From an uncultured Alphaproteobacteria bacterium (GTDB lineage: Bacteria; Pseudomonadota; Alphaproteobacteria; Micavibrionales; Micavibrionaceae): a stretch of 15,992 nucleotides of DNA. This document shows positions 7,809 through 13,677 of this stretch, piece by piece (within the stretch, counting starts at the first letter, position 1; each line of letters opens with the position of its first letter). The position numbers were made by a program, and so were the translations under genes. The stretch lies in assembly GCA_937124505.1 (NCBI GenBank), contig CAKZKV010000070.1:1-15992 (forward strand), given 5' to 3'. The notes below the pieces were generated by a model that was not told where the DNA came from, did not search any database, and worked only from the letters and a program-made list of their open reading frames with translations.

Positions 7809-9554
7809 TTACATCCGCTCCGGGCATTCTATGCCAAGCAGTTCAAAAACCTGCTCCAGCCTTTCCAGCGTCAGATTGCATAGTTTCAGACGGGAAGAGC
7901 GGACATTCTCATTTTCCTCAGAAAGAATGTGGCAATTACCGTAAAAAGAGCTGAACGTTTGGGCGAGATTATAAACGTAATCACACAGGACATGCGGCGT
8001 ATAATTGCGTACAGCGAGCGTCAGAACGTCTGGCAGAGCGGTCAGAAGCAGCGCCAGCGCCCGTTCCTCCTCGTGAATTGAGAAAGATGCGTCATCGGCG
8101 ATGTTAAGCCCCTGCTCTGCTGCTTTCCTTAACAGGGATTTGATGCGTACGGCCTGATAAAGCAGGTATGGCCCGGTTTTTCCTTCAAAATTGGTCATGC
8201 GGTCAAGATCGAAGATGTAGTCGGCATGACGCTGGTTTTGTAAATCTGCAAACTTTAAAGCTGCTACACCAACCTGAAGGGCAATTTTTTCGCGTTCCTC
8301 TTCGCTCATGTCTTGTGCGAGATGCGCCTCATTCAGTCTTTCAAGGGCTTTGCTCTGCGCCATTTCAATCATGTCAGACAGACGCATCACGCCACCCGCA
8401 CGGGTTTTAAACGGTTTTCCGTCAGTGCCGTTCATCGTCCCAACGCCCGCAAACGTTAATTCAATATCATCACGTACAATATTTGAAACACGTACGGCGC
8501 GGAAAAGTTGCTCAAAGTGAAGGGATTGTCTTTGATCGACAATATAGATAATGCGTGAGGGATCATATAGGTTGATACGTTCGACAATAGTGGCCATATC
8601 CGTTGTACCGTACATGACGCCCCCATCGCTTTTATAAAGAATCAGAGGCGGGTATTTCTTTTTATCATCGTTTCTTTCAACCGGAATAACCCAGGCTCCA
8701 TCGTCTTGCACAGCAAAGCCTTTTTGTTTCAGACGTTCTGCCATCGGCGCAATCAGATCATGTACGTCTGCCTCCCCTTTCCAGAGATCAAAACGGACAT
8801 TCAGCAGGCCGTAATTTCGCTCCATGGCGCGAATGGAAACGTCTCTGATTTTCTGCCACATAGACAGAAACGGCTCTTCTTTATTCTGCAATTTGACGGT
8901 CGCGGCGCGCGCTTCCTGCATCAGTTCCGGGTTTTCTTTTGCTGCACCGGAGGCTTTTGGATATCGTTCCGCCATATCATCAAATAATGTCTGAACAGCG
9001 TCCGCATCTTCCAGATTGCAGTCCATGACAATGGACTCGTCACTTGTGCGTATGTAGTCCATCATCAACATACCCATGTGCGTTCCCCAGTCGCCCATGT
9101 GTACGTCCCCCAGTGCATGAAATCCGACTTTGTCAAGAATTCGACGCAGCGTATCGCCGATAATGCCTGTACGCAGGTGGCCAACATGCATGGGTTTGGC
9201 AATGTTAGGGCCACCGTAATCCAGTATAACCGTTTCCCCTTCGGAAAGTTTGGGAAGCTGTACGTCCTGTACGTACTTTGTCAGAAATTCATTTGTGACA
9301 AAAATATTGATAAAGCCGGGGCCAGCAATCGAGACGTCTTTCAGATTCGGATGATCCTGTACGTGTTCTACAATGGCCTGTGCTATTTCACGTGGGTTTT
9401 TGCCGGCTTGTTTAGCGGCAGGCATGGCACCGTTGCACTGAAACTCCGCCATTTCAGGACGGTCGGATGTGCGTACGTTTCCAAGTTCACGCGGCAGGTC
9501 GAGGCTTTTGAAGGCCTCTCCAAAAATATCGGATAATTCTTCGATGATTGACAT
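7809..9554 (-). CDS. argS: Arginine-tRNA ligase
   Basis: 581-residue class I aminoacyl-tRNA synthetase that charges tRNA-Arg in the cytoplasm. The N-terminal additional domain covers about 1-100 (ending SIAGPGFINIFV). The nucleotide-binding core has PNIAKPMHVGHLR, with HVGH at 123-126 as the HIGH motif. DQRQSLHFEQLF (340-351) and FKTRAGGVMRLSDM (382-395) match conserved ArgRS segments; the last replaces a canonical KMSKS, as is usual in this family. A DALR anticodon-binding domain covers about 465-581 (YNLAQTFSSFYGNCHIL). Its ATG overlaps the grpE stop by one base (TAATG), so the two are translationally coupled. It converges with the coupling-ATPase gene with only 11 bases between stops and no hairpin visible there. 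Confidence 0.96.
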   Translation of the reverse strand: MSIIEELSDIFGEAFKSLDLPRELGNVRTSDRPEMAEFQCNGAMPAAKQAGKNPREIAQAIVEHVQDHPNLKDVSIAGPGFINIFVTNEFLTKYVQDVQLPKLSEGETVILDYGGPNIAKPMHVGHLRTGIIGDTLRRILDKVGFHALGDVHMGDWGTHMGMLMMDYIRTSDESIVMDCNLEDADAVQTLFDDMAERYPKASGAAKENPELMQEARAATVKLQNKEEPFLSMWQKIRDVSIRAMERNYGLLNVRFDLWKGEADVHDLIAPMAERLKQKGFAVQDDGAWVIPVERNDDKKKYPPLILYKSDGGVMYGTTDMATIVERINLYDPSRIIYIVDQRQSLHFEQLFRAVRVSNIVRDDIELTFAGVGTMNGTDGKPFKTRAGGVMRLSDMIEMAQSKALERLNEAHLAQDMSEEEREKIALQVGVAALKFADLQNQRHADYIFDLDRMTNFEGKTGPYLLYQAVRIKSLLRKAAEQGLNIADDASFSIHEEERALALLLTALPDVLTLAVRNYTPHVLCDYVYNLAQTFSSFYGNCHILSEENENVRSSRLKLCNLTLERLEQVFELLGIECPERM

Positions 9555-10222
9555 TACGCTTCCTGATCTACCAGATGGCCATCATCGCCCTTAGGGGGTG
9601 GTGGAACCGCATTTTTAGCAATCCCGACTTTGGCGGCGCGCAACAGACGGCCCTTCAGAACATATCCGGCTTCCACGACCTGAATCACGGTGCCGCTTGG
9701 TTTGTCCGGCATCGGGGCCTCAAACATGACTTCATGGAAGTTCGGATCAAACCGTTCATTTAAGGGCTCAATTTTTTGAATGCCGTTTTGTTCAAAAGAT
9801 TTCAGAAGCTCGCGCTCGGTCGCTTCAATCCCGGTCATCAGGACGGGAATGCGCTCGTCCAGTTGCAGAAGGTCTTCCGGAACGGCCTCAAGGGCGCGGC
9901 GCAAATTGTCCGATACGCTTAGCAAATCACGTGCAAATTTAGAAATCCCGTAGGCACTGGCGTCTTCGCGGTCTTTCATGGCACGCTTGCGGGTGTTTTC
10001 CAGTTCTGCCAGGGCGCGAAGCGTCTGGTCTTTGGATCTGGCAAGCTCTGCTTCCAGCTCCTGTATGCGTTCGCTTTCACCTGTTGCTTCAGGGAGGGAT
10101 TCGGGTGTTTGCTCCTCTTGAATTTCCTCAGCAAAAGAGCTATCGGCCATTTCCTCCTGAGGCGAAGTTAGAGGGTCATTTTCTTCAGTAAAGTTATTTG
10201 GATCATTCATGCTCATAAACAT
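9554..10222 (-). CDS. grpE: GrpE, nucleotide exchange factor for DnaK
   Basis: Cytoplasmic cofactor that releases ADP from DnaK. The 222-residue product has an acidic, probably flexible N-terminus (1-50). A coiled-coil helix follows (about 50-110, ELEAELARSKDQTLRALAEL), and the C-terminal beta-domain carries the GrpE signature from FDPNFHEVMFEAP (159-170) through VVEAGYVLKGRLLRAAKVGIAK (182-203). The start is uncertain: ATG codons at 10222, 10216 and 10210 are in frame and none has a good ribosome site, so the true product may begin with MNDPNN and be 218 residues long. It is followed at once by argS and diverges from rph. The hrcA gene often found beside grpE in alphaproteobacteria is absent here, and I saw no convincing heat-shock promoter in the 89-base gap before rph. 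Confidence 0.95.
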   Translation of the reverse strand: MFMSMNDPNNFTEENDPLTSPQEEMADSSFAEEIQEEQTPESLPEATGESERIQELEAELARSKDQTLRALAELENTRKRAMKDREDASAYGISKFARDLLSVSDNLRRALEAVPEDLLQLDERIPVLMTGIEATERELLKSFEQNGIQKIEPLNERFDPNFHEVMFEAPMPDKPSGTVIQVVEAGYVLKGRLLRAAKVGIAKNAVPPPPKGDDGHLVDQEA

Positions 10223-10311
10223 GACTTAAAAGGTTTATGCGTAAAAGTAAAGTGTTGAAAGGTCAGTAGAAGCCCTATAGGTTGTGAACAAAAAGAGGAG
10301 ATAAGATTATT

Positions 10312-11025
10312 ATGACACGTCCATCCAGCCGTCTGGCCGACCAGATGCGCCCCATCGAGATCATCCCCCATTTTACAAAGCATGCGGAAGGTTCCGTTCT
10401 GATAAAGTGCGGGGAAACACACGTTTTATGTACGGCCAGCGTGGAAGAAAAAGTCCCCGGCTGGATGAAAAATTCTGGCAAAGGCTGGGTGACGGCGGAA
10501 TATGGTATGTTGCCGCGTTCGACCCACAGCCGGATTGACCGTGAAGCGGCACGTGGGAAACAATCTGGCCGGACGCAGGAAATTCAGCGCTTGATTGGCC
10601 GCGCCCTGCGCGCCGCCGTTGACATGGAAAAACTCGGAGAGCGCCAGATCAAGGTGGATTGCGATGTCTTGCAGGCAGACGGCGGGACGCGTACAGCCTC
10701 GGTCACAGGCGGATTTATGGCGCTAAAACTGGCGATTAATCACCTGATTCGCGTTGGGTTGCTGAGTGAAAGCCCCCTGAAAGACACAGTTGCCGCCGTG
10801 TCTTGTGGTATCTATCAGGGAACGCCGGTTCTGGATCTGGATTATGCCGAAGATTCAGAAGCGGAGACGGATGCCAATTTTGTCCTGACAGGATCAGGCG
10901 GGATTGTTGAGATTCAGGGAACCGCCGAGCAGGAGCCGTTTTCGGAAGAAGAGTTCCATGCACTTCTGGCTTTGGCCAAGAAAGGCTGCGCGGAGCTGAA
11001 AGACCTGCAGGAAAGTATTACATAA
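10312..11025 (+). CDS. rph: Ribonuclease PH
   Basis: 237-residue phosphorolytic 3'-5' exoribonuclease that trims the 3' ends of tRNA precursors, using phosphate and releasing nucleoside diphosphates; it normally forms a hexamer. The usual N-terminus is present ([15 protein letters not shown]). Other conserved blocks are [16 protein letters not shown] (85-100), the phosphate-binding GGTRTAS (124-130, with Arg126), and the acidic [13 protein letters not shown] (175-187), which holds the metal-binding aspartates. Length is standard. A GAGGAG stretch lies about 11 bases before the ATG. It diverges from grpE. Confidence 0.96.
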   Translation: MTRPSSRLADQMRPIEIIPHFTKHAEGSVLIKCGETHVLCTASVEEKVPGWMKNSGKGWVTAEYGMLPRSTHSRIDREAARGKQSGRTQEIQRLIGRALRAAVDMEKLGERQIKVDCDVLQADGGTRTASVTGGFMALKLAINHLIRVGLLSESPLKDTVAAVSCGIYQGTPVLDLDYAEDSEAETDANFVLTGSGGIVEIQGTAEQEPFSEEEFHALLALAKKGCAELKDLQESIT

Positions 11026-11097
11026 AATTTTATGATTTTTTAAACAGCCCGTAAGTCTTAAAAGCCTATACTTTAAAAAATATTCGAGGAATGTGTG

Positions 11098-11229
11098 ATG
11101 CAAGAGGGGACAACAGAACAAAAAAAGGAAGATATTCAACAGGCGCATCTGTATGAGCGCCACTATGAATATACATCCAAAGAGCGTGTGCGGTTTCAGG
11201 TCGAGCAGCAGTTGATCCTGACCAAATAA
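11098..11229 (+). CDS. Small 43-residue protein, unknown
   Basis: An open frame of 43 codons starts at an ATG with GAGGA (11086-11090) 7 bases upstream. The predicted product, starting MQEGTTEQKKEDIQQAHLYE and ending QLILTK, is soluble and rich in Gln, Glu, Lys and Arg, with no signal or membrane segment. TATACT at 11067-11072 could be a -10 box, but no good -35 is present. It lies 72 bases after rph and ends 9 bases before the IS element, so it was not cut by the insertion. The ribosome site and amino-acid make-up look gene-like, but I recognise no family and length gives little statistical support. Confidence 0.45.
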   Translation: MQEGTTEQKKEDIQQAHLYERHYEYTSKERVRFQVEQQLILTK

Positions 11230-11238
11230 AAAAGCTTA

Positions 11239-11256
11239 GATACTGCAGTCACGAGA
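11239..11256 (+). repeat. Left terminal inverted repeat of IS element
   Basis: GATACTGCAGTCACGAGA. It pairs with the right end at 17 of 18 positions. TA immediately precedes it at 11237-11238. Confidence 0.85.
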
Positions 11257-11298
11257 ATATAAATGTGAGAGAATCATGTTAGCGAAAGGAGCGTTGAC

Positions 11299-11815
11299 AT
11301 GACAGCATCACATAGAAGACACGATATATCAGACAAGACATGGGCCTTACTGGAGGCGCACTTACCCGGGCGCGAGGGTGTTTGGGGCGGTCATCAGGAT
11401 ATGTCCCGCACAAAAGGGGTCTCAACACAAAACGGCATCTGGCCGTGGATGCGCATGGTATGCCGCTCAGGGTTATTGTTACACAAGGTACAAGAGCAGG
11501 TTGTAGCCCCAGGCGAGCCGCTTGATCGAGGGGCTATCGGCAGAGTATCTTCTGGCGGATAAGGGATATGATGCCAACCATATTCTTACCCAGGCCTGCG
11601 CCCAGAACATGTGCCCCGTCATCCCGCCAAAGAAAAACAGAAAAGAGCAACGGGCATACGATAAAGACCTTTATAAGCTCCGCCATCTGGTGGAAAATGC
11701 TTTCTTGCATCTCAAGCGCTGGCGCGGTATCGCAACCCGCTACGCCAAAAACTCCGCCTCTTTCCTCGCTGCCGTACAAATAAGATGTATCGCTCTTTGG
11801 GCTAATATCTCGTGA
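11299..11815 (+). pseudogene. IS5-family transposase, broken
   Basis: The frame starts at an ATG with AAAGGAG just upstream and reads RRHDISDKTWALLEAHLPG, the standard N-terminus of this transposase group. After VWGG (about 11392) it jumps straight to HQDMSRTKG. This removes some 85-90 residues, including the first catalytic aspartate. A lost G in the AAAGGGGTC run then shifts the frame: GLNTKRHLAVDAHGMPLR continues in a second frame. Near 11508 an apparent gain of two bases shifts it again, and LIEGLSAEYLLADKGYD (11526 onward) through RHLVENAFLHLKRWRGIATR completes the C-terminus in a third frame. The last part keeps a catalytic Asp (ADKGYD) and Glu (VEN). No functional transposase can be made. 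Confidence 0.85.
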
Positions 11816-11825
11816 CTACAGTATC
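11808..11825 (-). repeat. Right terminal inverted repeat of IS element
   Basis: Read on the minus strand it is GATACTGTAGTCACGAGA, differing from the left end at one base. TA follows at 11826-11827. Confidence 0.85.
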
Positions 11826-11835
11826 TAGACCCTAA

Positions 11836-12576
11836 TTATTTCGATATTTTTCTTTCCTCTCTGTAATCAATATCATGAAAATTAATAAATCTTTCATAGT
11901 TACGTTCTATTAAATCATCCCATAGCTTATAATAAGCTTCAATTGGTGTACTATAAAAATGATGAGGTTCCACTAAGTCTGCAATATAAAAAGGATCATC
12001 AGGTTTTAAGTACATTCTTTGAAGCCACTCAAACCCTTCTATGGTTTTTGCATTTATATAAGAATTTTGTGCTAAGATCTGACTCTTTGGTTTTCCATAG
12101 AAAAAATCATAAAAAAGATGGGTTACATAATTATTATTAGTATATAACTTATCAATAACTACTAAACCATTTCTGAATTTTAACTCTCTCATTTCAAACA
12201 TATTAAAATATTTCTCTAATTCTAACCTTGCGTTTTTAAAAGCACTCTTTTTTTCCATTAACCGTAAGATTTTTGTTGAATATTCATCATTTGAATCGGC
12301 TAGAAACCTCTGCATTGATAGTGTTCTCGGTATTAAGTATTGATTTAATAAAACACTATTTTGATATTTTACTTTTATTGGAGATATAGATTTTTGATAA
12401 ACAGGTAAATAGGTTAATTTATTAATATAATATCTTAATGCTTGGCAAGTGCTCTCAGTTTCACATCCCCGCTCCATTGCCTTTTCAATATCAAAATTTT
12501 TAAATACTTTTTCTGCCGCTTCATTTTCAGCCTTATAGGCATCTTCGTTAGGTTTGGGAAAATAATGATTTGACAA
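11836..12576 (-). CDS. C-terminal part of an AT-rich exported-protein gene (probable frameshift fragment)
   Basis: 246-residue reading frame, rich in Tyr, Asn, Lys and Phe, with no family I recognise. Its only start is a TTG at 12576 with no ribosome site. Protein-like sequence continues upstream in the same frame, with no stop until 12688-12690: LGLQCFDHYNLLFCREFV runs directly into SNHYFPKPNEDAY. This frame therefore looks like the continuation of the signal-peptide gene at 12435-12911 after a one-base frame change. Together they would give a protein of about 358 residues. No membrane segment is visible, and two cysteines lie close together (RGCETESTC). Base composition is far more AT-rich than in the flanking housekeeping genes, which suggests acquisition by transfer. 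It lies between two IS remnants. Confidence 0.6.
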   Translation of the reverse strand: MSNHYFPKPNEDAYKAENEAAEKVFKNFDIEKAMERGCETESTCQALRYYINKLTYLPVYQKSISPIKVKYQNSVLLNQYLIPRTLSMQRFLADSNDEYSTKILRLMEKKSAFKNARLELEKYFNMFEMRELKFRNGLVVIDKLYTNNNYVTHLFYDFFYGKPKSQILAQNSYINAKTIEGFEWLQRMYLKPDDPFYIADLVEPHHFYSTPIEAYYKLWDDLIERNYERFINFHDIDYREERKISK

Positions 12577-12911
12577 AACAAATTCCCGGCAGAAAAGTAA
12601 ATTATAGTGATCAAAGCATTGCAGTCCAAGGTTCGAAGGGGATAATCTTTTGACGAGTCCCTTTGCATTTCTAAGGTGTCGTCTAAACTAATACTAGTTT
12701 TAGGAACGCTCTCTCGAATAATTTTGAATGCAATATGCTCACAATATAACTCCCGTTCTGTAACTGACTCATCAAAACAAAATGCCTTACAGTACGCTTC
12801 AGAATTCTTAACGGAAGAGTCAAGGCACAATTTTTTATCCACTTTTTTTTCTTTTGCATGCAGGGCAAAAGGAAATGTAATTAACACTATAATAAGTACA
12901 GTATATTTCAT
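12435..12911 (-). CDS. N-terminal part of the same AT-rich exported protein (signal peptide, Cys-rich)
   Basis: The frame begins with a clear Sec signal peptide (MKYTVLIIVLITFPFALHA, residues 1-19). A lysine-rich start of the mature protein follows, then four cysteines at 29, 41, 45 and 57. The first 85 or so residues look like real protein. From about residue 95 to 158 the frame turns into a Lys/Ile-rich tail that overlaps the 11836-12576 frame, and it probably does not represent the natural product. The most likely point of the frame change lies between 12576 and 12687; the A4 run (12648-12651 on the plus strand) and the C4 run (12638-12641) are candidates. Two overlapping independent genes are less likely, because the downstream frame lacks a start. 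Function unknown. Confidence 0.6.
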   Translation of the reverse strand: MKYTVLIIVLITFPFALHAKEKKVDKKLCLDSSVKNSEAYCKAFCFDESVTERELYCEHIAFKIIRESVPKTSISLDDTLEMQRDSSKDYPLRTLDCNALITIIYFSAGNLFCQIIIFPNLTKMPIRLKMKRQKKYLKILILKRQWSGDVKLRALAKH

Positions 12912-12964
12912 ATTGAATCGTAACTTATTTGTTTCAAGGTTTGCAATAATTTAGAAAAAGGGAT

Positions 12965-13135
12965 GTGATCGTTGACAGATTATTTAGAATCTCAAAAAGA
13001 GAAATGTTGTACGTAGATTTCTGGGCAAACAGAGGGTACAAGGGCCACGACATGGACGACGAGGTCATGGAAATCGTTATGGCCCGGCAGAAACGGGGAA
13101 ATGCCATTGAACCCATCATAGGCCACTGCGGCTGA
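12965..13135 (+). pseudogene. Remnant of a second IS5-like transposase
   Basis: An open stretch reads YVDFWANRGYKGHD, then DDEVMEIVMARQKRG, then NAIEPIIGHCG and a stop. GYKGHD and NAIEPIIGH resemble the GY-[RK]-GHD and [NR]-[AR]-x-EP-x-IGH blocks around the last catalytic Asp and Glu of one IS5-family transposase group, different from the element at 11239-11825. The roughly 10-20 residues normally found between QKRG and NAIEP are missing, and the protein stops right after IGH. The frame is open from 12950 and GTG at 12965 is only a nominal start. The TGA (13133-13135) is immediately next to the lptE stop on the opposite strand. I cannot see terminal repeats for this remnant. Confidence 0.6.
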
Positions 13136-13672
13136 CTAGTGAGCGCTCAGGTGCAGGGAGGTATATCTCTCGACCTGCAGCGCTATTTTTTCCAGCAAAT
13201 CATTGCGCAGGTCTTGCTGTGAGACGCGGGAGGTGTATTCATTCTCTAAAATGTTATAGCTGCCGCGTGCGCTAAGCGTTTTCATCAGAACAGGCTGGTT
13301 GGTTGCGAGATCAACCAGTTTCATATCTGCCGTAATTTTCATTTGTTCTCGGGTGGTGTCCGAGCGGATGGTAATATCCAGATCGCGGATTTCTTCTTGT
13401 AAATTCGTTATGTCCAGCCGGTATTGCGGATTAACGGGCAGTCCTGACGGACTCAGACGGTCCACCAGATCGTTACGGAGAATTTGTCCGCTGCGGTCGG
13501 GAATATTGGAAATCTCGATAGAGGCGAGGTGCGAGGCGTGAGATGCGAGAGTGCTTTGCCCGTACATGGGTTTGAAACCGCAGCCGGTTATCAGTAAACA
13601 GTTAACGGTTATCAGAAGAACAAGAATTTCTCTCTGAATTTTTACTGATAACTGACAACTGATAACTGACAA
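13136..13672 (-). CDS. lptE: LPS-assembly lipoprotein LptE
   Basis: 178-residue outer-membrane lipoprotein that plugs the LptD barrel and helps place lipopolysaccharide on the cell surface. A hydrophobic signal segment (15-30) ends in the lipobox LLITGC, with lipidated Cys31. The mature start, CGFKPMYG, is typical of alphaproteobacterial LptE. A conserved LptE/RlpB-type region follows: ISNIPDRSGQILRNDLVDRL, then YRLDI and ITADMKLVDLATNQPVL. The start is a TTG at 13672, five bases after the leuS stop; there is no ATG upstream of the lipobox, and the whole signal peptide is encoded by heptanucleotide repeats. The position directly after leuS is the usual one in alphaproteobacteria, where holA commonly follows; here IS debris follows instead, abutting the stop codon. 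Confidence 0.85.
   Translation of the reverse strand: MSVISCQLSVKIQREILVLLITVNCLLITGCGFKPMYGQSTLASHASHLASIEISNIPDRSGQILRNDLVDRLSPSGLPVNPQYRLDITNLQEEIRDLDITIRSDTTREQMKITADMKLVDLATNQPVLMKTLSARGSYNILENEYTSRVSQQDLRNDLLEKIALQVERYTSLHLSAH
13524..13551 (-). repeat. Heptanucleotide repeat inside lptE (encodes LASHASHLAS)
   Basis: Four imperfect 7-bp units, GCGAGGT, GCGAGGC, GTGAGAT and GCGAGAG on the plus strand, lie in the lptE coding region just after the lipobox. They encode the LASHASHLAS run at residues 42-51 of the precursor. Confidence 0.7.
13586..13615 (+). repeat. Heptanucleotide array, AGTTAWC type, plus-strand orientation
   Basis: Units GGTTATC, AGTAAAC, AGTTAAC and GGTTATC plus AG follow one another with a 7-bp period; GGTTATCAG recurs exactly 21 bases apart. 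The array lies in the part of lptE that encodes the second half of the signal peptide. Confidence 0.7.
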
Positions 13673-13677
13673 CTGAT
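13644..13677 (-). repeat. Heptanucleotide array, AGTTRTC type, minus-strand orientation
   Basis: ACTGATAACTGACA is repeated twice in tandem (13644-13657, 13658-13671) and followed by ACTGAT. On the minus strand this is a run of alternating AGTTATC and AGTTGTC units. It spans the gap after the leuS stop, the lptE TTG start and the first nine or so lptE codons. It is inverted relative to the array at 13586-13615, so the two could fold into a hairpin with a loop of about 28 bases. Confidence 0.8.

Larger units (their letters stand above)
11239..11825 (+). mobile_element. Decayed IS5-family insertion sequence with intact ends
   Basis: A 587-bp element bounded by near-perfect 18-bp terminal inverted repeats and flanked on both sides by TA, consistent with the 2-bp TA target duplication of the IS427-type group of the IS5 family. 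Its single gene encodes a transposase broken by a large internal deletion and two frameshifts. Complete elements of this kind are about 850 bp, so roughly 250-280 bp are missing. Because the ends are intact, it could in principle still be moved by a related transposase supplied elsewhere in the genome. Confidence 0.85.

Noticed and set aside
8000..9480. Many GTACG motifs in argS
   Set aside because: About twice the number expected by chance, but spread without fixed spacing or context; codon use for Val, Tyr and Arg is enough to explain it.
9078..9536. 152-codon plus-strand frame within argS
   Set aside because: It is a shadow of argS, whose motifs are clear on the minus strand over the same bases.
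10223..10311. Heat-shock or sigma70 promoter between grpE and rph
   Set aside because: TTGAAA at 10254-10259 has only a poor -10 partner, and no sigma32-like pair was convincing on the grpE strand.
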